In this document: one piece after another, positions 47,636-55,616 of the stretch
Position numbering within the stretch: position 1 is the stretch's first letter
How the letters are laid out: the number at the start of each line of letters is the position of its first letter
From: Faucicola osloensis_B
GTDB lineage: Bacteria; Pseudomonadota; Gammaproteobacteria; Pseudomonadales; Moraxellaceae
Assembly: GCA_964211495.1 (NCBI GenBank)
Contig: CAXORL010000003.1
Span: forward strand, 186,001 to 250,000
Reading direction: 5' to 3'
Length of the DNA: 64,000 bases
Program-made: the position numbers and the translations under genes
Notes under the pieces: model-generated
Databases searched by the model: none
The model's input: only the letters and a program-made list of their open reading frames with translations
Told to the model about the DNA's origin: nothing

Positions 47636-48540
47636 TGATTAACTTCATCGACGACGAGAAGAAAAAGTATGGGGTCGAGTCAATCTGCAGAATACTGCCA
47701 ATTGCCCCATCCACCTACTATCGTATCAAAGATGAGCAGAACAACCCAGAAAAACAAAGCCGTCGCAAACAAAACGACAGCTACCTGCTTGCAAGGATTA
47801 AACAAGTATGGCAAGCCAGTGGCTGTCGCTATGGCATTCGTAAAGTCTGGCATAAGCTTAAGCAAGATGGTCTACCCAAATTAGGTCGCTGTACCGTTGA
47901 ACGCTTAATGAAACAGCTTGGCATACAAGGCGTATGGCGGGGTAAAGGCAAAATCACCACCAGACAGCGTGATGACCAAGACAAGCCTGCTGATTTGGTC
48001 AAACGCAACTTTACTGCAGATAGCCCAAATAAGCTGTGGGTCGCTGACTTTACCTAAATTAAAACTAAATTAGGCTGGGTCTATACTGCCTTTGTCATTG
48101 ATGTATTTAAGCGTGTCATTGTCGGTTGGAAAGTGTCTAATCGCATGGACACCCAACTGGTACTAGATGCGTTAAATCAAGCACTGGATGCCAGACATAG
48201 ACCCAAAGACGTCATTCATCATAGTGATAAGGGTAGCCAGTATCTATCCATCAAATACGGTGAACGGCTTAAACAATCGGGGCTTGCTGCATCGGTTGGT
48301 ACAACTGGTGATTCTTACGATAACGCCCTAGCCGAAAGCATCAATGGGCTGTACAAAACGGAGGTGATTGATTATTTGAAACAGGAATGGGATGGCGTAA
48401 ATGATGTTGCGCTAGCGACCCTTGATTGGATACACTGGTACAATCATGAACGATTGCATTCTACCAATGGATATGTATCGCCTATTGATGCGGAAAATAT
48501 CTACTATTGTTCATTAATTCCGTCAGGCTATGCTGCCTGA
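47635..48540 (+). pseudogene. IS3-family transposase OrfB, interrupted by TAA
   Basis: The DDE integrase domain reads WVADFT, then TAA at 48055-48057, then IKTKLGWVYTAFVIDVFKR in the same frame. IS3 relatives have Tyr here (DFTYI), so one base change made a stop three codons after the first catalytic Asp. The remaining catalytic motifs HHSDKGSQY and NALAESINGLYKTE lie downstream. The element is probably dead. Confidence 0.87.
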
Positions 48541-48644
48541 CTCAAGCAAACTTGTCTCCGATAAACTCGGGACGGTTCAAATTTTTCTAAACGTCATTAT
48601 TTGTCGTTTTACTATAAATACCCTCTTGCATTAATGAACATGGT

Positions 48645-48673
48645 TTGACAGACTAAAGAAAAATCAACTTATG
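48645..48673 (+). promoter_or_regulatory. Possible cas operon promoter
   Basis: TTGACA (48645-48650), a 17-nt spacer, and CTTATG as a weak -10, ending 12 bp before the cas1 start. The leader would be very short. It lies between the IS3 right end and cas1, so the element may have replaced the original promoter. Confidence 0.3.
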
Positions 48674-48684
48674 TCATCTCTATC

Positions 48685-49659
48685 ATGTCAAACGCCAATC
48701 CCTATACCGACAATAGCTTTACGTCTTCTGACTTAAAGACCATCCTGCACTCCAAACGTGCCAATATCTACTACCTACAATACTGCCGCGTCATGCAAAA
48801 AGACGGGCGTGTGTTGTATCTTACTGAAGCCGAAAAAGAGAATCTTTATTACAACATCCCGATTGCCAACACCACTTGTATATTATTGGGCACAGGGACA
48901 TCAATTACCCAAGCTGCCATGCGGATGCTGTCGCAAGCGGGGGTATTGGTCGGGTTTTGCGGCGGCGGTGGTACGCCTTTGTTTATGGGGACCGAAATCG
49001 AATGGATGACGCCGCAGTCAGAATATCGCCCGACTGAATATGTACAAGGCTGGCTATCGTGGTGGTGGGAGGATGGCAAACGCTTGCAAGCCGCCAAACA
49101 CATTCAATTTGCGCGATTGGCATTTTTGCAAAACATTTGGAGTCGCGATCAAGATTTTCGGCAAATGGGTTTTGACAGTAGAAGTGACGCTGTGACGAAC
49201 TTAATTGAACGCTATCGCGCTGATATTCCTAAGCAAACTGAAGTTATGCACTTATTACAGCTTGAAGCCCGTATGACTAAAGAATTGTATAAGTTAGCAT
49301 CAATTCATACCGATAATGCAGGCTTTAGCCGTGAGCATGACGGGATGGATAAAGCCAATGGTTTCTTGAATCACGGCAATTATTTAGCCTACGGACTCGG
49401 GGCAACCACTGCTTGGGTGCTTGGCATTCCGCATGGTTTTGCGGTCATGCACGGTAAGACACGGCGCGGGGCATTGGTGTTTGATATTGCCGATATTGTC
49501 AAAGATGCAATTGTGCTACCGCTTGCCTTTATTTGTGCCAAAGAAAATGCCAGCGAGCAGGAATTTCGCCAAGAATGTCTGAATTATTTTACCACTTATA
49601 AAGCCTTGGATGTGATGTTCGATACGGTGAAAGATTTGGCATTAAAAAAGGACTTTTAA
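48685..49659 (+). CDS. cas1: CRISPR-associated endonuclease Cas1 (type I-F)
   Basis: A 324-aa integrase that with Cas2 inserts new spacers. The I-F type is shown by LKTILHSKRANIYYLQYCRV, TGTSITQAAMRMLSQAGVLVGFCGG-type motif and length. The metal-binding residues are Glu in LEARMTKELY, His in AVMHGKTRRG and Asp in FDIADIVKD. It is the first gene of the cas operon, 43 bp before the Cas2 part. Confidence 0.96.
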   Translation: MSNANPYTDNSFTSSDLKTILHSKRANIYYLQYCRVMQKDGRVLYLTEAEKENLYYNIPIANTTCILLGTGTSITQAAMRMLSQAGVLVGFCGGGGTPLFMGTEIEWMTPQSEYRPTEYVQGWLSWWWEDGKRLQAAKHIQFARLAFLQNIWSRDQDFRQMGFDSRSDAVTNLIERYRADIPKQTEVMHLLQLEARMTKELYKLASIHTDNAGFSREHDGMDKANGFLNHGNYLAYGLGATTAWVLGIPHGFAVMHGKTRRGALVFDIADIVKDAIVLPLAFICAKENASEQEFRQECLNYFTTYKALDVMFDTVKDLALKKDF

Positions 49660-49702
49660 TATTATAAACTTATGAAAATCAATGGATTGGAAAAATTAAT
49701 TT

Positions 49703-49924
49703 ATGCTAGTGACGTTTATTTCGCAATGTGAAAAAAAGGCGTTAAACCGTACCCGCCGTATTTTGGATGCGTTTGCCAATCGTATTGGCGATAACGTATG
49801 GCAAACCGCCATTACCGAAGATGGGCTAGACACTGTCAAAAAGTTATTACGTCAATCGGCAACCAAATCTACCGCCGTGAGTTGCCATCGGGTAAGGACA
49901 CGGCAACGCAGTGAACTGGTGTGA
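49703..49924 (+). CDS. cas2: Cas2 domain, cut from Cas3 by an in-frame TGA
   Basis: A 73-aa product starting MLVTFISQCEKKALNRTRRI, clearly the N-terminal Cas2 part of a type I-F Cas2-3 fusion. It ends ...RTRQRSELV-TGA. The next codons in the same frame continue as VVGRKDAFNNLGFVP. In Cas2-3 proteins this stretch reads SELLWIVG, so the TGA stands where the conserved Trp (TGG) is expected. The Cas2 domain lacks its last strand unless the stop is read through. Confidence 0.9.
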   Translation: MLVTFISQCEKKALNRTRRILDAFANRIGDNVWQTAITEDGLDTVKKLLRQSATKSTAVSCHRVRTRQRSELV

Positions 49925-52789
49925 GTGGTGGGGCGTAAAGACGCATTCAACAATTTAGGCTTTGTGCCTGTCAACTGGACAACAAAGGAAGTATTTATGG
50001 ATTTGCCAATCGAAACAAAAAACATTCTAGCCAACACGCATGGTCAGCCACTAAGTCAGCATTTATTTGCGGTAGGCTATTTGGCATACCAAATTATAAA
50101 CAAACTAAAAATAGACAGTCCAAATTTGGCAAAATCAGCTTTTATCGCTGGCATTTTGCACGATTTGGGCAAAATTGATCCACAATTTCAACAATGGATA
50201 ACCAAAAAATCTGCCAGTCCAAAATTTAAAGTCGCCAACGAAGATGAGCTAGAAGATATCAAATTGCTAGATGATGGGGTACATATCGATAGCACGGTAA
50301 AAGGCTTGGGAAAATTTACCTTTGAAACCCATCCAAGGCATCATGAATTATCTTGGTTATTGGCTGCTTCCTTGCTAAAAGATGAAAAAAATTTGAACAC
50401 CACTCAGCTAGCCCAAATCTATCACGGTATCTACTGGCATCACACGCGGCCTTACCGAAAAGAAGATAAATACTTCAGTAAAGCAGAAGGTATTGATAAG
50501 CTCTTTATCAAGTCATTAACTAATACGCATATTGATAAAGTAATTAACCAACTCGTAGCCGTTCTCAAAGATTTTAAAGTAATTGCTGAAAATTTTCAGT
50601 CAGAAGATTTTGATTTTGCCAATTTATTTCCAACCTTGTCATATCCCTACCAATTAACTAAAAATGATTTGCCATTGTATAAGAATTATAATGACTTATC
50701 CGATGAAGTGGCGGAATTTGTCAAAGATATCAAACCCAATGCATTACACAATTTGGTACGAATGGCAGTGGTTAATGCCGACCGAATCGTCTCAAAAATA
50801 CCGAGCGAAGATTTAGCCGAATATCTAGCAGAAGGTTCACTGGTGAATGCTTTAGATAATATTCTGCAAGAAGATACCAATTTAAAAATAGAAATTGACC
50901 GTTGTATTCAAGGCTTTAATCAAATTTATCCCAATAGTGAACGGAATCAAAGCCAAGATACTGCTTCAAGTCAACTATCTGAACTGACCGAAATTGCTGA
51001 ATTTGATGGTCGCGATAATGTTGCCGTATTACAAGGTCCTGCTGGCTGCGGTAAAACCAAAATCGCCCTTCAATGGGCAGCCAAAACCAATGTCCAAAAA
51101 ATCGTGTGGGTATGCCCACGCGTGCAAGTATGTTTGGGTATTTTGCAAGATTTAACCCAAGCAGACTATTTACCAAACAGCAAAATCGAAATTTTCACAG
51201 GCGAATACAAGAAAATTTTGACGAATGGACAGCGTTTTGAAGACATCGAAGAAACGGCTGTTGATGATTATTTTAGTGGCGATATTGTGATTACCACGAT
51301 TGACCAAGTAGTGAATAACATTATTTCTCATCAAAAAATTGACGGCATGATGAGATTTATGCAGGCTCATGTGGTTTTCGATGAATTTCATGAATTAATT
51401 CCAATGGCTGCATTTAATTTGCTTTTTGCCGAACTGATCGAAGCCAAAAAAATGAGAAAACACCAAGCTAATACCCTGCTTGTCTCAGCAACACCCCATG
51501 ATTTTTACGTCAAAAATATTCTACAACTTGATGAGAGCGATATTGTCCGAGTGGATAGTTTCAATAACGCAGATTATCAAATCGAGTTTAAAAATTATGA
51601 TGATCAAAATGGTGAAGTCAGTCCTTTAATTATCGATAAAGTGGTTGATAATAACGTAACCTTCGTCATTACCAATACCGCCCAAGAAGCCCAACTTGGC
51701 TTTTTACTCAATCAAAATGATGAGCATGCTATTTTGTTGCATTCAAAATACACCAAACAGGACAAAGCTGAATGGTTTGATAAGGTGTATAAGTGCTTTA
51801 AGCAAAATGGCAACGGCAACTTCCAAATATTACGCAGCGGACCGATTGTGCAAGCATCACTCAATATTAGCTGTGAGCGAATGTTTACTGATATGACCAG
51901 TCCCGAAAACTGGCTACAACGTCTAGGGCGACTTGACCGTTTTGACAGCAATCATGCTTTAAATATCTATACCACTGTATTACCAAAATCAGCTGAAACA
52001 GGCAAACAATCGAGTAGTAAAGCCAAATTCTTGGCAAATATGAATGTATGGCATAGTAGCGTGGCATGGCTTAATTTTGTCAAAAATTATATTGCAGAAA
52101 AGGGCGATATCGTCAAAATCAATGATTTATACCAAATTTATCAAGCCTTTTATGCCGATGAAAAATGCCAAGAAAAAGTTAGAGAAGACTTGGGTAAATC
52201 GCTCAAAGAAAGTGTCAAATTGATTAATGACAAAATTATTGACCCCATCAGTATGCCAAGCCGTAAAAAACAAAAAGATGGCGTTGCCAAAATCGCCAAT
52301 GTGTCGTTGCGTGGCGATAACCGCTTTGTGCAAATGGCGGTATGTGAAGTGGATAGCGAGTTAAAACCGACTTTTATTGATGAATATGCTTATCCGGAAG
52401 ATACAGACCATAGCAAAATCACGGTTGGATTGACTGAAAGTACCAACCGTATTCAAGGCGGGCGATTTGAGATGCGTGATAGTAATAAAGATTTGGTGAC
52501 TTTCATGCATAAAAAACATCACAACATCATGGCAGGCAAATATCCAAATGAGACTTTCAAAGCCACGCGCTTTGATTGGGAATTATTAAAACTGGCTCGC
52601 TCACCCGAGTTTCCAATTTATCTAAGTTATACCACCAAGGATTTAGAGCCGATTGGTGGTAAGCGAGAACGCCATGCGCATGCGATGTATTATGTCAAAA
52701 CGGCAAAACAGCCAGTCGGTATGATGTCGATTGATAAATTGAAAAACCCACAATCGATAGAAAGTGGGCTTGAAGAAGAGAGTAATTAG
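49925..52789 (+). CDS. cas3: Cas3 nuclease-helicase (rest of Cas2-3)
   Basis: 954 codons in frame after the TGA. It has the HD nuclease domain (HLFAVGYL, GILHDLGK, HPRHHELSW) and the SF2 helicase motifs: Walker A QGPAGCGKTKIAL, DEFH in VVFDEFHELI, SAT in LLVSATPHD and motif VI NWLQRLGRLDR. It degrades DNA marked by the crRNA complex. Initiation could be at GTG 49925, which has no ribosome site, or at ATG 49997 (MDLPIETKN), preceded by AAAGGAA with good spacing. The second would give a stand-alone Cas3 of 930 aa. Confidence 0.92.
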   Translation: MVGRKDAFNNLGFVPVNWTTKEVFMDLPIETKNILANTHGQPLSQHLFAVGYLAYQIINKLKIDSPNLAKSAFIAGILHDLGKIDPQFQQWITKKSASPKFKVANEDELEDIKLLDDGVHIDSTVKGLGKFTFETHPRHHELSWLLAASLLKDEKNLNTTQLAQIYHGIYWHHTRPYRKEDKYFSKAEGIDKLFIKSLTNTHIDKVINQLVAVLKDFKVIAENFQSEDFDFANLFPTLSYPYQLTKNDLPLYKNYNDLSDEVAEFVKDIKPNALHNLVRMAVVNADRIVSKIPSEDLAEYLAEGSLVNALDNILQEDTNLKIEIDRCIQGFNQIYPNSERNQSQDTASSQLSELTEIAEFDGRDNVAVLQGPAGCGKTKIALQWAAKTNVQKIVWVCPRVQVCLGILQDLTQADYLPNSKIEIFTGEYKKILTNGQRFEDIEETAVDDYFSGDIVITTIDQVVNNIISHQKIDGMMRFMQAHVVFDEFHELIPMAAFNLLFAELIEAKKMRKHQANTLLVSATPHDFYVKNILQLDESDIVRVDSFNNADYQIEFKNYDDQNGEVSPLIIDKVVDNNVTFVITNTAQEAQLGFLLNQNDEHAILLHSKYTKQDKAEWFDKVYKCFKQNGNGNFQILRSGPIVQASLNISCERMFTDMTSPENWLQRLGRLDRFDSNHALNIYTTVLPKSAETGKQSSSKAKFLANMNVWHSSVAWLNFVKNYIAEKGDIVKINDLYQIYQAFYADEKCQEKVREDLGKSLKESVKLINDKIIDPISMPSRKKQKDGVAKIANVSLRGDNRFVQMAVCEVDSELKPTFIDEYAYPEDTDHSKITVGLTESTNRIQGGRFEMRDSNKDLVTFMHKKHHNIMAGKYPNETFKATRFDWELLKLARSPEFPIYLSYTTKDLEPIGGKRERHAHAMYYVKTAKQPVGMMSIDKLKNPQSIESGLEEESN

Positions 52790-52860
52790 TTTTTTAATGT
52801 GATTGGGATAGCACAATAAATTTATCCTAATTTTAACTAACAAAATCGTAGGAGAAAATC

Positions 52861-53814
52861 ATGGAAAAAATAACAGGTATTAAAAGTGTGGATTTTAAAA
52901 TCAAAGCATTCGGACACGGCGTGGTCAACTGGAATGGTCCAACTACTTTGAGTAGCGAAGGTCGTACTGTTGATAATCATACTTTGCCAAAATTGCGTGG
53001 CTATACCAATTTAACAGGCAAAATCAAAGACGAAACAGGCTATAAATATAAAAAAGAAGCGACCGATATCAATTTTAAAGAAACACCACTTTATATTAGC
53101 CAAAACTGTATTCGTCATCATTTATTCCGTGAGCAAGCTTTCGATTTACATTTTGCAGGTGAAAAATCGCTTGATAAAGTACTGGCTTCTATCACAGGCT
53201 TGGTGCGTGGGTACGTTGTTCCAGCTAGCCAATGCAAACGCACTAGCCCTCTATTAATTGAAGATTTTGTAGACCAACTTGGCAATGGAAACTTTGAGCA
53301 ATTTGGTCAAGCAGGCGAACGTGATAGCTCATCATTCTTTTCAAAAACTACATTTGGTGACACTGAATATATCTCTTATGGCTCGATTAGCATTGAGCAG
53401 CTTGAATTTATTTCTTTGGATAACAAGTTTGACCGTTGTGCAATGGTGATTAAAGATAATCAAGGTGAGGCAGTCGCCCAACAAGTACAAAGTTTTATCC
53501 AGTCACTTGCCCCAAATCGTAATCCTAAAGCTACTTTCCACTCAAATTATGTGCGTAAAGGTACAATTTATGAACAAGGGGAAGTCGGTATTTTGCTTGA
53601 CCAAGACGCCATTGATATTTTGGTGCAAACCACTTTAGAAATAATTCATAATTTGTCAATCCGCCAAGCAAAAGGTTATATGTATGTGGATAGCTTGGAA
53701 GTGGATTACAACGACAGTAATAAGATGATGCGCATCAAACGTAACCCAGATGAAGTTTCTAGCCAACCAAATGGCAATTATGCGGTGTATTTTGAAGCCA
53801 AATCTACTCAATAA
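52861..53814 (+). CDS. cas7fv: Cas7fv backbone subunit (type I-F2)
   Basis: A 317-aa protein starting MEKITGIKSVDFKIKAFGHG, with YISQNCIRHHLFREQAFDLH, SFFSKTTFGDTEYISYGSIS and LSIRQAKGYMYVDSLEVDYN. These are hallmarks of the Cas7fv subunit of the minimal I-Fv Cascade of Shewanella putrefaciens, distantly related to Csy3. Several copies coat the crRNA spacer. It is 71 bp after cas3 with an AGGAG ribosome site. Confidence 0.93.
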   Translation: MEKITGIKSVDFKIKAFGHGVVNWNGPTTLSSEGRTVDNHTLPKLRGYTNLTGKIKDETGYKYKKEATDINFKETPLYISQNCIRHHLFREQAFDLHFAGEKSLDKVLASITGLVRGYVVPASQCKRTSPLLIEDFVDQLGNGNFEQFGQAGERDSSSFFSKTTFGDTEYISYGSISIEQLEFISLDNKFDRCAMVIKDNQGEAVAQQVQSFIQSLAPNRNPKATFHSNYVRKGTIYEQGEVGILLDQDAIDILVQTTLEIIHNLSIRQAKGYMYVDSLEVDYNDSNKMMRIKRNPDEVSSQPNGNYAVYFEAKSTQ

Positions 53815-53823
53815 GGAGGCGCT

Positions 53824-54846
53824 ATGCGTATTATTATTGAATACGAATCATCATGGCGAAATTCCTTTTTGGACGGTAGTAATGATGAAAAATTACCGAA
53901 TAAAGGGCGTAACTTTGTTGCGTCCATGACTGAACTCAAAAAGCCCGAAAACTATTTTCAACGTGAAGTGACCAAAAATACCGTGATGGGTATTTTAAGC
54001 CGTCTGATTGGCGACCAACGTAAACTTTACCAAGCCCGTGCAAGTGAAGATTATTACTTTGCAGACAAAGAAGAATTGATTGCATTTGAAGATAAGCCTA
54101 AAGTCATTAATCGTGAAATTGCTTATATTCGCAATATGAAAGGCAGCACTGACCAAAATTCTTTTACAGGTATGATTAAAGTCAATGACCCAATTTTTTT
54201 ATCGAATTATTCTAAAGAATTTTGGGGTGTATTGGCACTCGATATCGAACAGCTTTGTGAGCTTATCCTTAGCGATAAATTGATTAAAGAATTTGAAATT
54301 GATGCACCTATTTCACTTGACCCAGTATCGATTTTAAATCGTCTTGAAATTATTGGCAAATCCAAGCCTGTCGAGGCTGACGGTGTTCTTAAACAAGCAT
54401 CAGATAAACTAGCCAGTTTGTTTGATAAATATAAACCACTTAACACCAAAGGTTTACAGTTGATTTTGCCAATGTACTGCTCTGCTTTGTATTTGCAAAT
54501 GCAACGCCTTGAGCAACGTTATGACATGACCACTGCCAAATCAAAAATGGGGGGTATTAGTGGAATTTCTAATAACGGCTTTACCCCAAAAGACTTTATG
54601 AGAGCCTATACAACAGGTAAAAGTAAATTAATTTATGGCAACCCCTATGTCCGTGAAGAATTTGTCAAAGGTGAAGGTAAGATTAACCATAATCTGACCA
54701 AAGCCAATGGTCAACTTGAAATCACATTGGATATTAATATTGAGCAAGCCAAAGAATTAAAGCAGATGATTGATAACGCAGGCGTTTCTAGCTTTTATTT
54801 AGGTAAAAAAGGCTTGGCTTATGTATCCGATATTCGTTTACGCTAA
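53824..54846 (+). CDS. cas5fv: Cas5fv subunit (type I-F2), PAM-sensing candidate
   Basis: A 340-aa protein starting MRIIIEYESSWRNSFLDGSN, with IGDQRKLYQARAS, GSTDQNSFTGMIKVNDP, MGGISGISNNGF and AGVSSFYLGKKGLAYVSDIRL. This is the Cas5fv type, which caps the crRNA 5' handle and in the known system also recognises the PAM because there is no large subunit. Spacing of 9 bp on both sides shows one operon. No Cas8f/Csy1 gene is present. Confidence 0.92.
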   Translation: MRIIIEYESSWRNSFLDGSNDEKLPNKGRNFVASMTELKKPENYFQREVTKNTVMGILSRLIGDQRKLYQARASEDYYFADKEELIAFEDKPKVINREIAYIRNMKGSTDQNSFTGMIKVNDPIFLSNYSKEFWGVLALDIEQLCELILSDKLIKEFEIDAPISLDPVSILNRLEIIGKSKPVEADGVLKQASDKLASLFDKYKPLNTKGLQLILPMYCSALYLQMQRLEQRYDMTTAKSKMGGISGISNNGFTPKDFMRAYTTGKSKLIYGNPYVREEFVKGEGKINHNLTKANGQLEITLDINIEQAKELKQMIDNAGVSSFYLGKKGLAYVSDIRLR

Positions 54847-54855
54847 GGAAATATC

Positions 54856-55452
54856 ATGAAGTACTATCAAGAACTCACCCTAATCGCTGATGATATGCCT
54901 TTTTTTGAACTATGGAGTAAGATTTTCACCCAACTCCACATCGCACTTGCCGATGTCAAAAACAATCACGGTATTGACACCATTGGGGTCAATTTTCCCA
55001 ATTATCAATATACCGAAAAACAGGGGAAAACCTTTGCCACTTTAGGACACAAATTACGCATTTTTGCCCCAAGTGAGCAGGCGTTGCAAATGCTGAATTT
55101 GGATAAATGGCTAGCGCGTTTGATAGATTATGTACATATCAAACGTATCCAGCCTTTACCCGAAGTGCATGGGCATGTGGTGGTGAGACGTTACCGCTAC
55201 AAGAATTTTGACAAAAAAGTGGCGGAGTTTGCCAGCTTTAAGGGCATCAGTGACCAAGAAGCGTTGGCGCATTGTCTTGCCCATAAGCGTACTATCAAAC
55301 ACTACCCTTTTATCACCCTAAAAAGTCAAACCACCCAAAATGACTACAAACTGTCAATTTGGCAAGAAGTGGCGAAGGATGAAAAAAGTGGCGGCTTGAA
55401 TACCTATGGGATGAATAATCAATTAGATGCGGTAACCGTTCCCCACTGGTAA
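54856..55452 (+). CDS. cas6f: Cas6f (Csy4) crRNA endonuclease
   Basis: A 198-aa RNA endonuclease with the catalytic His in FTQLHIALAD (His 28) and the active-site Ser in TLKSQTTQ. The GVNFPNY motif and Arg-rich helix (VRRYRYKNFDKKV) are also typical. It should cut 3' of the CCGCC/GGCGG hairpin, leaving the 8-nt 5' handle CUUAGAAA, as in I-Fv systems. It is the last cas gene, 164 bp from the first repeat. Confidence 0.95.
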   Translation: MKYYQELTLIADDMPFFELWSKIFTQLHIALADVKNNHGIDTIGVNFPNYQYTEKQGKTFATLGHKLRIFAPSEQALQMLNLDKWLARLIDYVHIKRIQPLPEVHGHVVVRRYRYKNFDKKVAEFASFKGISDQEALAHCLAHKRTIKHYPFITLKSQTTQNDYKLSIWQEVAKDEKSGGLNTYGMNNQLDAVTVPHW

Positions 55453-55471
55453 TCAACCTTGCCGACAAACT

Positions 55472-55496
55472 ATAAGGGTGAATAACCCTTATTTTT
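55472..55496 (+). terminator. Terminator after cas6f
   Basis: ATAAGGGT-N4-ACCCTTAT followed by TTTTT, 20 bp past the cas6f stop. It separates cas mRNA from the CRISPR leader. Confidence 0.7.
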
Positions 55497-55616
55497 GACT
55501 CAATAAAAATAGGTATAAATTTCAATCAGTTATATCCAGGCAAAAAATGTAGGGTAAAAAGGGTATTTTTACTTGGTAAGCCTTGCTATAACTGCTTTTT
55601 TTGGGATAAAATCCCT
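55497..55616 (+). promoter_or_regulatory. CRISPR leader
   Basis: 120 bp of AT-rich sequence between the cas terminator and the first repeat. It should contain the array promoter and the site for Cas1-Cas2 (and IHF-like) docking. No clear -35/-10 pair could be fixed by eye. Confidence 0.55.

Larger units (their letters stand above)
47268..48579 (+). mobile_element. IS3-family insertion sequence
   Basis: 1,312 bp with imperfect 26-bp terminal inverted repeats (left TGAACCGTCCCG-GGATT, right ending CGGGACGGTTCA; about 22 of 26 match). It carries orfA and orfB. No 3-bp target duplication is seen (ATC on the left, AAT on the right), suggesting later rearrangement. Its right end is 105 bp from cas1. 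Confidence 0.85.

Noticed and set aside
47261..48590. Three-base target duplication for the IS3 element
   Set aside because: The flanking triplets (ATC and AAT) differ, so no duplication is claimed.
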